Shown: piece by piece, positions 37,334 through 45,586 of the stretch
Layout of the letters: each line of letters begins with the position of its first letter
Position numbering within the stretch: position 1 is the stretch's first letter
Assembly: GCA_045105475.1 (NCBI GenBank)
Contig: JBGCDP010000063.1
Span: forward strand, 1-64,000
DNA length: 64,000 nucleotides
Direction: 5' to 3'
Source: WTJY01 sp045105475
Lineage (GTDB): Bacteria > Chloroflexota > Anaerolineae > Promineifilales > Promineifilaceae
Program-made: the position numbers and the translations under genes
The notes under the pieces: model-generated
Told to the model about the DNA's origin: nothing
The model's input: only the letters and a program-made list of their open reading frames with translations
Databases searched by the model: none

Positions 37334-37882
37334 TTATTTGTTTGCAGCGACTTTTTCACCGTAAATTGCAATCACTCGACCTGGAATTCCGACTACTGTG
37401 CTCCCAGCTTCCGTGTCTTTTACAACAACGCTATTGGCTCCAACCTGGACATCGTCTCCAATTATAATATTCCCTAAGACCCGTGCCCCGGCACCGATAA
37501 ATACACGATCTCCAATTTTAGGAAATGCATACTCGTTACGCATCCCGATTGTGACGGATGCTATGACTGAACAGTTTTCTCCCATTGAATCAGGTGAAAT
37601 CACAACCCCGGCCGGGTGCGCGATGTACAGGCCTCCTCCAATAGGGGTATCCAAACGCAATTCAGCCCCAAATCGATGGAAAATTCTCTGGTACAACAAA
37701 CCAGGTACGGCCGGAATTCGATTACGTTTACACCAGCGGGCCAGCCTGAACCACAGCATCATCCTTAATGATGGATGCTGGTAAAGCATTTTCAATGTTT
37801 TCACAAAAGTGACTTCTGATGGCTCCGCAAATCCTGATGGCACAACCCATCTCTGTGCATCTTTACGAAAAATATCAAACAT
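37334..37882 (-). CDS. Serine acetyltransferase-like hexapeptide enzyme
   Basis: 182-aa acetyltransferase with a left-handed beta-helix. An N-terminal helical part (about 1-65) precedes hexapeptide repeats from about residue 75. Motifs match the CysE group: GGGLYIAHPAG with the catalytic His, PKIGDRVFIGAGARVLG, IIIGDDVQVGANSVV and VVGIPGRVI. The reaction may be O-acetylation of serine for cysteine synthesis. A WcaB-type glycan acetyltransferase is also possible, and no cysK adjoins it. Confidence 0.85.
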   Translation of the reverse strand: MFDIFRKDAQRWVVPSGFAEPSEVTFVKTLKMLYQHPSLRMMLWFRLARWCKRNRIPAVPGLLYQRIFHRFGAELRLDTPIGGGLYIAHPAGVVISPDSMGENCSVIASVTIGMRNEYAFPKIGDRVFIGAGARVLGNIIIGDDVQVGANSVVVKDTEAGSTVVGIPGRVIAIYGEKVAANK

Positions 37883-38024
37883 GATTTAGTTAGGAAACTA
37901 AGGCTTTACAGAAACTTTGGCCGAATTGCAGGTTTTAAATCGCACAAGTCGCCCAATACCCCGATTAGCCCACGATAAACTGTATGCTCGCCCCTACTTA
38001 TTGGTTGAATTAAATCACAGGAAG

Positions 38025-38423
38025 CTAACCGGCCGCATTATGAAACGGGTTATTAAACTCTGCCAAAATGTCTGAAACCTGCCCTGTTAGATCATCAGGT
38101 GAGACCGGCTTGGTTAAATAGCGTGTAGCCCCTGCATCCATCCCCTGAGAGACACTAGCAGTATCGGTTTTCGCACTAAGCATAATTACCGGAATTCGAG
38201 AGGTAGCTTGTTCGTCTCGAATTGTTGAGCAAACATCAAAACCATTTAAGCCCGGCATCATCACATCAAGCACAACAAGATCTGGCAATATTGTACGAAG
38301 CTTCTCAAGGGCATCATACCCATCAACCGCTTCAATTACTTCATAACCCGATCGAACAAGCATCAAACGCAAAAGCGTTCTCGCCATCGGTTCATCATCT
38401 ACTATCAATATTGATTTAGCCAA
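38025..38423 (-). CDS. Single-domain response regulator
   Basis: 132-aa receiver without an output domain. It has the acidic pair (IVDDEP), the phosphoacceptor Asp in VVLDVMMPGLNG, the Ser/Thr switch in IMLSAKT and Lys in TKPVSP. It could relay phosphate in a phosphorelay, for example for one of the kinases in this window. No kinase gene is adjacent. Confidence 0.9.
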   Translation of the reverse strand: MAKSILIVDDEPMARTLLRLMLVRSGYEVIEAVDGYDALEKLRTILPDLVVLDVMMPGLNGFDVCSTIRDEQATSRIPVIMLSAKTDTASVSQGMDAGATRYLTKPVSPDDLTGQVSDILAEFNNPFHNAAG

Positions 38424-38730
38424 ATCTATTCACCTACTTTGTTGAAAAAGCTGTTTCTTTAATCTTTGAATTATAAACCCGTATGCTGAGAATGTAAGTC
38501 CAAATAAATCAAAGATCCGAATTTCCTAAGGCTCTTCACTCAATCTACACTATTTTTAGGCAAATAAATAGGTGATTTAAGGCATACCTACAAGGTATTA
38601 GGAATTATTTTTCAGATTATTGCCGATGATTATATATCGATAGGCGCTAAATAGACGTAAAATATGTAGTCCCAAGGTCATGTTTGAGCGGTACAAACAC
38701 AAATTGATTTTTCTAATCAAGCTAAATTAA
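38424..38730. other. A/T-rich intergenic region
   Basis: 307 bp between two minus-strand receiver genes, markedly A/T-rich. I see a weak TTGAT/ATCAA hairpin near 38703-38719 but no supported gene or clear promoter. Confidence 0.4.
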
Positions 38731-39129
38731 CTAATTCAATGCTTTTTCGCTTTCGGCCAAGACTTTTTTAACAGAGGCTAAAAGTTCTTGGGGGCCAAAC
38801 GGTTTTGTCACATAGTCGTTAACACGAGCAATATGCAATCCCAACACCTTATCGATGCTCTGTGCTTTTGCAGTCAGAATAATAACCGGTGTATCACAAA
38901 TATCTTCTTCAATGCGGATCGTTTGAAAAACTTGCCATCCATCCATTTCAGGCATCATAAGATCAAGCAATACTAAGTCAGGCTTTAGTTCGTGAATCAG
39001 CTCCAACCCTTCACTCCCGCCCAATGCGCCATGAACTTCATAGTTGTGTCGGCTCAAAATTAGGCGAACCAAATCAATCATATCTGGTTCATCTTCTATA
39101 CAAACAATAGTCTTTTTCTCGTTGGTCAT
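38731..39129 (-). CDS. Single-domain response regulator
   Basis: Second stand-alone receiver, also 132 aa. It has VCIEDEPDMIDLV, the phosphoacceptor in VLLDLMMPEMDGW, IILTAKAQ and TKPFGP. It is similar in plan to the 38025-38423 receiver, suggesting an older duplication. There is no CGGCCG word and no kinase neighbour. Confidence 0.9.
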   Translation of the reverse strand: MTNEKKTIVCIEDEPDMIDLVRLILSRHNYEVHGALGGSEGLELIHELKPDLVLLDLMMPEMDGWQVFQTIRIEEDICDTPVIILTAKAQSIDKVLGLHIARVNDYVTKPFGPQELLASVKKVLAESEKALN

Positions 39130-39343
39130 TCACAATTTCCGAATTTATGTTTAATTGTCGCAGGAACATCTACTTAAGTAGCATACTGGTGGTGTGATGT
39201 TTTAAGGCCTTTCACTTGACAAACAAACAGATTAATTAGCCACAATTTGAGCGTAGCATACAAATTAGATGAGTGTCTACAATAAAAGCAGGTACCTTTA
39301 TCCTGATTTGTTTAGTCGTTTGGTTATCAGCTCAACATAAAAT

Positions 39344-39814
39344 TTAGGATGGTGGCTGTACTCCCATAGCTCGAGCGATTTTCAGATATCTGGCCCGATT
39401 AACACCACCATCACCATAACCTACCCTTGCTGATGAACGAGCATCGATAACACCGTCTTCAGCATTAACAAAAAACTCGACATCATCTACGAAGTTCCAA
39501 AGTGAGCTGCGAAATTCTACATACAGGTAATTGTCTGTCCGAGTAATGACTTGGCTTTTAGGCATTGTGGCGATGGCTTTTTCTAATGAGTCTAGGGTCT
39601 CGGCCGCATTTCCCTGTATAGGAATCGGTTCAATTTTCTGACTATCATCAGTCGCTTGAGTAGAAACACAATTAGGTGAGTTTGGGCAAGGGGCCATTGT
39701 TCCATTGCCGACTTTAGACGGCCGTGGGTAGGCTGAAAAGTAATAGCGGCCGACGATGACTAAAATCGGCAATAAGACAGCGATCACGATTAAAATTCTG
39801 ACAGATAAACGCAT
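39344..39814 (-). CDS. DUF1499 family protein
   Basis: 156-aa membrane-anchored protein. An N-terminal hydrophobic helix (about 6-26) is followed by the DUF1499 signature CPNSPNCVST and the later VEFRSSLWNFVDDVEF and DARSSARVGYGDGGVNRAR. The family is widespread and uncharacterised. The two conserved cysteines could bind a ligand or metal. The gene appears to be transcribed alone. Confidence 0.9.
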   Translation of the reverse strand: MRLSVRILIVIAVLLPILVIVGRYYFSAYPRPSKVGNGTMAPCPNSPNCVSTQATDDSQKIEPIPIQGNAAETLDSLEKAIATMPKSQVITRTDNYLYVEFRSSLWNFVDDVEFFVNAEDGVIDARSSARVGYGDGGVNRARYLKIARAMGVQPPS

Positions 39815-39896
39815 ATTGTTCTTTCTTTGTTTCGGTAGAATGACTGGCGCTTTTTTGAGAAACGCTCAATTTAGGTGGATTGGGGTTGAATCGACA

Positions 39897-42098
39897 CTAG
39901 GAGCTCATCATTTCATCGCCACGTAAATGCAATGAAATATTAGGATGAACCATATGTAGCCTTTTTAAATCAACAGAGTGCAGAACCCAGACTTCAGAGG
40001 GTTGCTCAGCGACAGCTTTAAGGCGATGCAGTTCATTGAAAAGGGTTGCTCGGCCGCCAAAAAATCGGCCAGCTTCAACAAGCTTATGTTTAACTTGTTG
40101 ATTCGCATCGAACAAGTCGATCTGACCAGAAACCAATAAAAAGCTTTCGTATCCGGGCGAATTTAGCTCGTATAGTATCTCGCCCGCATCTAAATGACGG
40201 ATCTGCAAATCCAATGCCAAATCAAGAATATCGGCCCAGAGCATGTCACGGAAAGGGGAATGCTTCAGTAACCACTCAGCTTTATGAAACGCCTCTTCCA
40301 ATCCCAAGAAGTCTGCCAATTGACGAAACAATTCTCCATCAATTTTAACCAGCTCTACATCTGATTGAGCATACGTATGATTGACTCGAACTGTTTTTTG
40401 CCCTCTGTTGTTTTTAAGCGCACTACGCTCCCCAATAATACTTCCTCGCCCGGCTACAAGACGCAATTCAACTTGGTCAAAAGACCATACTTCAATTAAG
40501 CCTGAATGCACCAAATAGACGTATCCATTATAAGGCTCGCCGTGCGAAATGATTTTGTCCCCTTTTTTATACGTCACGAGCGAAACAGTCTGGCTTAGCT
40601 TCTGGCGCAGCTCAAATGGCAGCCGCGAAAATAAAGCTGAGCTGATAATCGTCTCCATAATGCTATCTTCAGCCGTTGCCTCTACAGATTCACCCATCCC
40701 AACGATATGGCCGCTTGATGCAAAATTGATTCGATTCTCAAGATCTTGTTCAAGATGGGGCAGGATTTCAGGCTTTGTATGTGCCAAAATGACTTGGCTT
40801 CCCCCTGATAATAATCGCTCCAATAGCTCGCGGGTAATTGTGGTATGAATGGTGCCACCACCAGCATCTTGCACAACAACGGCCGCGCCCTCAGCAAAAT
40901 TAACCAGTTCGTCACGCCTTTCATGCGTCAGCACATTTTCAGCTACCAGCTCGTCAAACCAAACTTCGTCATAGCGCATATCCCCAGAGAAATAAAGATC
41001 GTTTAGTCGAATAGCGAGCGTCGGAATTGAGTGTACGGCGTAAAGAGCCTTAAATACACGGCCTTCAAAAACCAAAGGTGTTCCAGGATTTAGCGGAACG
41101 AATCTAAATAGCGAAGCGACCTCATCTGTAGGCAAATCAAAGATAGCAGTTAATACTTTGAGCAAGCTGGTATAAATTAAATCAGATGTAATAAGCTGGA
41201 TCTGATTTTCTCCCATTAAAATCAGTTCAGGCAGCCCCGCAATATGGTCTTCATGCAGATGTGAAATGACAACTTCAGATATTTGCCTTGTCGATAAGCC
41301 TAAATGCCCCAATCGCTGACGCATAAAAGCGGCCGTATCAAACAGCGTAGCATAGGTATTTGATTGAGTATGTACCCATGCTAAGAAGCAGGTCGTTATG
41401 CCATCAGGGTCGAAGCCATCACTCCCCCCAATAAATTGCAGGGTGAGTTCTTGTTGATGAATAGGGCCCGCAGGCGGAAAAGAAATCGGCTTTGCCTGCT
41501 CGGTAATAGCGGTGGAGACACGAGCAGTTTCTAACCCATTATCAGAAAATACATAGTCGTGCGTTGCCCGATCAACAACAATCGATGTTGACCCACGAAT
41601 AACGCCGTCGGCCGTTTGATCAAGAGAGATGATTTCACATAAATCAGACCAATCAGGTGCTCGGCCAAGAGGAGGGAAATAGCTAACGAGCTGGCATTCT
41701 TCTCCAAGCCATGCCATATGACGAGCATACTTTTCATCAATAGGGCCGATAAATGTTTCTGTTAAAATCGTCTCAAGGCGTATTTTTTGTGACAGGGTGT
41801 GAGTCACAATCAAACATTTATTCCCTTTACCAAAGAATTGAGCGTACAGGAGAAACTCGATACTTGCGTAGTTGATCCCTGACCGTACAAAGCCGGTTGA
41901 ACCCAGCTCCTGCCCAGCATTTACATCCTCTGGAATCAAGATGATTTCAGGAATCTCATGCCCGTGCGAAAGAATAAGTTTCAATGTTTCAGGTGGAGAG
42001 TGAACGAGAACACTCCCTGAAGCGGTAGAAACCAAAGAGACGTTGTTTGGAAGCCCTATAACGGCTGGTTTTTCGACATCCTGCTTTTTCATACCCAT
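39897..42098 (-). CDS. Metallo-beta-lactamase-fold hydrolase fused to two cNMP-like domains
   Basis: 733-aa soluble protein. Residues ~15-165 look like a degenerate MBL-type half without metal ligands. Residues ~215-445 form an MBL domain with a full metal set: H280-L-H282-E-D284-H285, His356, Asp373 and His440. Two cyclic-nucleotide-binding-like folds follow (about 485-600 and 610-730). In the first, the phosphate cassette has GERSAL (556-561), but Gln567 replaces the key Arg; in the second the GE pair is GG. Canonical cAMP binding is therefore doubtful. A hydrolase under ligand control is inferred. A large dyad lies 48 bp upstream. Confidence 0.8.
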   Translation of the reverse strand: MGMKKQDVEKPAVIGLPNNVSLVSTASGSVLVHSPPETLKLILSHGHEIPEIILIPEDVNAGQELGSTGFVRSGINYASIEFLLYAQFFGKGNKCLIVTHTLSQKIRLETILTETFIGPIDEKYARHMAWLGEECQLVSYFPPLGRAPDWSDLCEIISLDQTADGVIRGSTSIVVDRATHDYVFSDNGLETARVSTAITEQAKPISFPPAGPIHQQELTLQFIGGSDGFDPDGITTCFLAWVHTQSNTYATLFDTAAFMRQRLGHLGLSTRQISEVVISHLHEDHIAGLPELILMGENQIQLITSDLIYTSLLKVLTAIFDLPTDEVASLFRFVPLNPGTPLVFEGRVFKALYAVHSIPTLAIRLNDLYFSGDMRYDEVWFDELVAENVLTHERRDELVNFAEGAAVVVQDAGGGTIHTTITRELLERLLSGGSQVILAHTKPEILPHLEQDLENRINFASSGHIVGMGESVEATAEDSIMETIISSALFSRLPFELRQKLSQTVSLVTYKKGDKIISHGEPYNGYVYLVHSGLIEVWSFDQVELRLVAGRGSIIGERSALKNNRGQKTVRVNHTYAQSDVELVKIDGELFRQLADFLGLEEAFHKAEWLLKHSPFRDMLWADILDLALDLQIRHLDAGEILYELNSPGYESFLLVSGQIDLFDANQQVKHKLVEAGRFFGGRATLFNELHRLKAVAEQPSEVWVLHSVDLKRLHMVHPNISLHLRGDEMMSS

Positions 42099-42145
42099 TA
42101 AAAAGGAAATTATGCTTGGACGTGCTAATAGTGATGCTGAATAAA

Positions 42146-42197
42146 TTATTTAGAAAAGCACGTTTTTGCATCATCAAAAATATGCTCTTCTAAATAA
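42146..42197 (-). promoter_or_regulatory. Long dyad upstream of MBL-cNMP gene
   Basis: TTATTTAGAAAAGCA (42146-42160) and TGCTCTTCTAAATAA (42183-42197) match as an inverted repeat with one mismatch. An inner TTTTTG/CAAAAA pair lies between them. A second palindrome, CGCTAAAT/ATTTAGCG, occurs at 42234-42255. Operator or leader structure is inferred. Confidence 0.5.
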
Positions 42198-42297
42198 TAA
42201 CCGTCTTATTTATTAGAAACGAACATTTCTTGACGCTAAATGACTAAATTTAGCGTGTAAACATAAGCCAACGGTCACAATTCACAAAAAAAACAGG

Positions 42298-43419
42298 CTA
42301 GATTGAAGCAATAGCTCGATAGACTTCAACTGTAGCGGTTGCCACTTGTACCTGTGTAAAGTTTTGTAGAACGCGCTCCCGGCCGGTTTTTCCGAGCTTT
42401 GCACGTCTGTCTGAATCAGCAAGCAGCTGCTCAATTAGATTTACCAAGGTGAAAATATCACCTTCAGGAAACACCAGACCCGCTTCCCCGATCACGTTTG
42501 GAATTTCACCAGAATCAGAGCCGATAATGGGTAAACCACAGGCCATCGCCTCGATCAAAATTCGGCCGAACTGCTCTTTCCAATTGGGGAGTGAACGTGA
42601 GGGCAATACAAGCAGGTCTAAACTTTGTAAAAATTCAGGCATCTCCCCTGACCCCATCCGGCTCAAAAATAGAACCTTTTGCCCAACATCTAATTTAATC
42701 GCTAGCTTTTGTAAATTGTCCAGCTCTGGCCCTTCACCGGCAATTTTTAACTCCCACTCTAAATCTGCAGGTAATTGCGCAACCGCCTGAATCAATAGAT
42801 CAAGCCCTTTCCCATAAATTAGTCGCCCTGCAAAGCCAATCGATTTTTCATTTCCAGTTTTTGCTTGCTGAGATGGCTCTTCGGCCGGTTTAAAAATAGT
42901 CGGATCAGTCCCAAACTGCGGAATAACAGCCTGAGGACCAGCATACCCCTTTTGCGCAAAAACCTGAGCCGCATCTTGATTGCCCATAATCGCAAAATCA
43001 CTATTTCTTAGCACCTGCTGCTCCATCCAACTGAAAGGAAAAGGATATTGTCGGTTTAGGTTTTGCCATGAAAAGAAGAGAAATTTAGCCCCTGCACGTG
43101 TAGCCGCTCGCCACGCCAACCATGTCGCTAGGTTATATGGCTCTTCATCCATATGGATGATATCCGGCCGGAAATCTGCAATTTTCTGGCGTAACGTAGG
43201 CCAGTAGTGAAAATGATAGTTTCCGTTAAAACGCAGCGGCTCAATAAAGAGTTGATACCCATCTGTATAACGCTGTTCAAGTTCAATGCGCCCGGCCGGA
43301 TCATCCCAAAACGGAGGCACCATCACAGCCAAATCTACCCCCGGCGTTTGGCCAATGGCGGTCAGCTTTGCTTGATAAGTGCCGGTTAGACACGCTTTTG
43401 AGACCATTAAAACACGCAT
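42298..43419 (-). CDS. Glycosyltransferase family 4
   Basis: GT-B retaining glycosyltransferase of 373 aa. The N-terminal acceptor domain contains RPDIIHMDEEPYN. The C-terminal donor domain has GFAGRLIYGKGLDLL, KIAGEGPE and the EX7E-type motif in EQFGRILIEAMACGLPIIGS. Sugar and acceptor are unknown. It diverges from a GT-C gene across only 45 bp and borders the envelope glycan block. Confidence 0.93.
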   Translation of the reverse strand: MRVLMVSKACLTGTYQAKLTAIGQTPGVDLAVMVPPFWDDPAGRIELEQRYTDGYQLFIEPLRFNGNYHFHYWPTLRQKIADFRPDIIHMDEEPYNLATWLAWRAATRAGAKFLFFSWQNLNRQYPFPFSWMEQQVLRNSDFAIMGNQDAAQVFAQKGYAGPQAVIPQFGTDPTIFKPAEEPSQQAKTGNEKSIGFAGRLIYGKGLDLLIQAVAQLPADLEWELKIAGEGPELDNLQKLAIKLDVGQKVLFLSRMGSGEMPEFLQSLDLLVLPSRSLPNWKEQFGRILIEAMACGLPIIGSDSGEIPNVIGEAGLVFPEGDIFTLVNLIEQLLADSDRRAKLGKTGRERVLQNFTQVQVATATVEVYRAIASI

Positions 43420-43427
43420 TTAGTCAA

Positions 43428-43455
43428 TTGCTTCTGTTTTGGATTTTGCTATACT
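43428..43455 (+). promoter_or_regulatory. Predicted promoter for GT-C gene
   Basis: TTGCTT at 43428-43433, a 16-bp spacer and TATACT at 43450-43455. The TTG start follows 9 bp later, so the leader is nearly absent. Confidence 0.4.
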
Positions 43456-43464
43456 GCCTCCGCT

Positions 43465-45501
43465 TTGACAACAGTGACAGACGATAACCAGAGGCAACTG
43501 CCATCTGAAAATCTAGAACCACACCGACAAAACCGATCCCAGCAGGGATGGGTTTTTTTGCTTTTGGCGGGCATTTGCGCAGTAGCCGCGGCCCTACGCT
43601 TTTGGCAGTTAGGTGATTTGCCGCCGGGATTATACCGAGATGAAGCATTTAACGGTCTAGATGCATTGGGAATCTTAAACGGCCAACATGCTCTATTTTT
43701 CGAAGCCAACAACGGCCGTGAGCCCGGTTACATCTACCTTAGCGCACTCGCCGTGGCGATTTTCGGCAATACCCCGCTGGCAATCCGACTGACAGCCGCC
43801 TTTATCGGCACGCTAACAACTTTGCCCGTTTATGCCCTAGCCAAAAGCTGGTATGGCCAAATTGCGGGCTTTTTCGCCGCATGGCTGTGGGCCGTTACCC
43901 TCTGGCCCGTCCACCTTAGCCGGGTGGGATTACGTATTATTTTAGCGGTCCCAATTATGTCGCTGGCCCTGTGGCTGGGCACGCTGGCATACCAAAAATC
44001 TGAGCAAAAACATACCCGCTGGCTATGGCTAGCGGCCGGAGCCTGTACAGGGCTAGGCTTTTACACCTATCTCACCGCTAGGCTTTTCCCCGCTGTTTTA
44101 ATTTCGCTGATTGGCTATTTAATTCTCACAAAACGGCCGATTCCGTGGAGCGGCTTAGGCTGGGCCTTAGTCGGATGGGTCATCATTATGCTGCCACTTT
44201 TCAATTTATGGCTAAGCCAGCCAGAGCTACTTAGCGGCCGTACGGGGCAGGTATCGATATTGAACCCTCTAATCAATCAAGGCGATTTAGTGGGTACCTT
44301 TTTCCAGAATCTATGGGGAGCGTTAGGCCTCTTTTTTATTAAGGGAGATACGATTGTGCGTCACAATGTCCCTGGCCGCCCCTTATTTGACACCCTTATG
44401 GCGGTCCCATTTTTAATTGGCCTCGTTTGGCTGGCACGCCATTGGGCTAAACCGGTGGTTTTTATTACCGTGGCTTGGATCACGGTTATGCTGGCCGCAA
44501 CTGTTTTAGCTGAAGACTCACCTCATTTTTTACGCGCCTCAGGCATTTTGCCAGTAGCTCTGTTTCCGGGCGCACTTGGGCTAGCGTGGGGCTGGCAGTT
44601 GCCAAAATACAAAAATATCGGCCGGACGTTAGTCAGTATCATTTTGCTGGGCTCCTTATGGTTTACGGTGCAAGATTATTTTGTAAAGTACCCATCCTTA
44701 CCAGAAACCAACTATCTGTTCGAGGCGGCCGCACGTGATTTAGCAGAACAAATCAACTCAGATCCGACGGGAGTGCCTGTGTTTATGGATCGACGCTTTC
44801 AAGACAATTGGCCGTCGATTCAATATTTGGTCGATTCTGAACACGAGATTTTCCGTTTGAACCATCGGGATTTAATTCAAAATTGGTTCACCGGCCCATT
44901 TGTGCTCTATGTTTGGCCCATAGATGGGGTCTTTATCGATGGACTGTATGCAGGTGTGGCGGAGCAAAACGATCGGCCGATTTTGCTCTCGACACAGACT
45001 GGGCCACAAACGCGCGGTGACCTTGAAACTGAAACTTACTCGTTATACCAACGCTTTTCGCTAACAGAGATCGCGGGGTTTGGCGAGGTGACGGCCGTGT
45101 TTGGCAATGCTGACCAAGCGTTGTACCAGCTACACGCGGCCGATTTCAATCTGGAAGATACAGCTTTGGTCGTCGACCTTTTTTGGTCTATGGCGGACCT
45201 TTCTGCTCCAAACATGGCTAAAGATCGCCATGAAATCGTATTTGTTCATGTTATCGACAGACAATCTTTGCAGGTGATTGCCCAAAGCGACACAGTGCCA
45301 GGGCAAGGATATTGGCCCGTAGGCCTCTGGCAGCCCAACATGCTCATCCATGACCAGCATGTAATCCAGCTTGACCAAGTATGGAATCCAGAAAAGCATC
45401 AGCTCGTTGTTGGCATGTATCCGGCCGACAATTCTGAGGATCGTCTCATCATAGTTAGTCCAAATGGGCAAACAGGTGGCAATACGGTTGAAATTCGTTG
45501 A
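43465..45501 (+). CDS. GT-C membrane glycosyltransferase (ArnT/PMT-like)
   Basis: 678-aa polytopic protein. The first extracytoplasmic loop carries PPGLYRDEAFNGLDALGIL, with the acidic DE pair used by polyprenyl-phosphate-sugar transferases. EANNGREPGYIYL follows, then about ten further helices. The last ~230 aa are a soluble exterior domain. Such enzymes use lipid-linked sugars on the outer face of the membrane. The start codon is TTG at 43465; GTG at 43474 is an alternative. It begins a run of envelope genes. Confidence 0.85.
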   Translation: MTTVTDDNQRQLPSENLEPHRQNRSQQGWVFLLLAGICAVAAALRFWQLGDLPPGLYRDEAFNGLDALGILNGQHALFFEANNGREPGYIYLSALAVAIFGNTPLAIRLTAAFIGTLTTLPVYALAKSWYGQIAGFFAAWLWAVTLWPVHLSRVGLRIILAVPIMSLALWLGTLAYQKSEQKHTRWLWLAAGACTGLGFYTYLTARLFPAVLISLIGYLILTKRPIPWSGLGWALVGWVIIMLPLFNLWLSQPELLSGRTGQVSILNPLINQGDLVGTFFQNLWGALGLFFIKGDTIVRHNVPGRPLFDTLMAVPFLIGLVWLARHWAKPVVFITVAWITVMLAATVLAEDSPHFLRASGILPVALFPGALGLAWGWQLPKYKNIGRTLVSIILLGSLWFTVQDYFVKYPSLPETNYLFEAAARDLAEQINSDPTGVPVFMDRRFQDNWPSIQYLVDSEHEIFRLNHRDLIQNWFTGPFVLYVWPIDGVFIDGLYAGVAEQNDRPILLSTQTGPQTRGDLETETYSLYQRFSLTEIAGFGEVTAVFGNADQALYQLHAADFNLEDTALVVDLFWSMADLSAPNMAKDRHEIVFVHVIDRQSLQVIAQSDTVPGQGYWPVGLWQPNMLIHDQHVIQLDQVWNPEKHQLVVGMYPADNSEDRLIIVSPNGQTGGNTVEIR

Positions 45502-45586
45502 CGCTCCCTAAGAAAGGGGGTTCAATGCCTCTTCAGTATTTAAAATCATACTTAAGTGCTGGAGCAGAAGTAGGAAACATTTAGTC

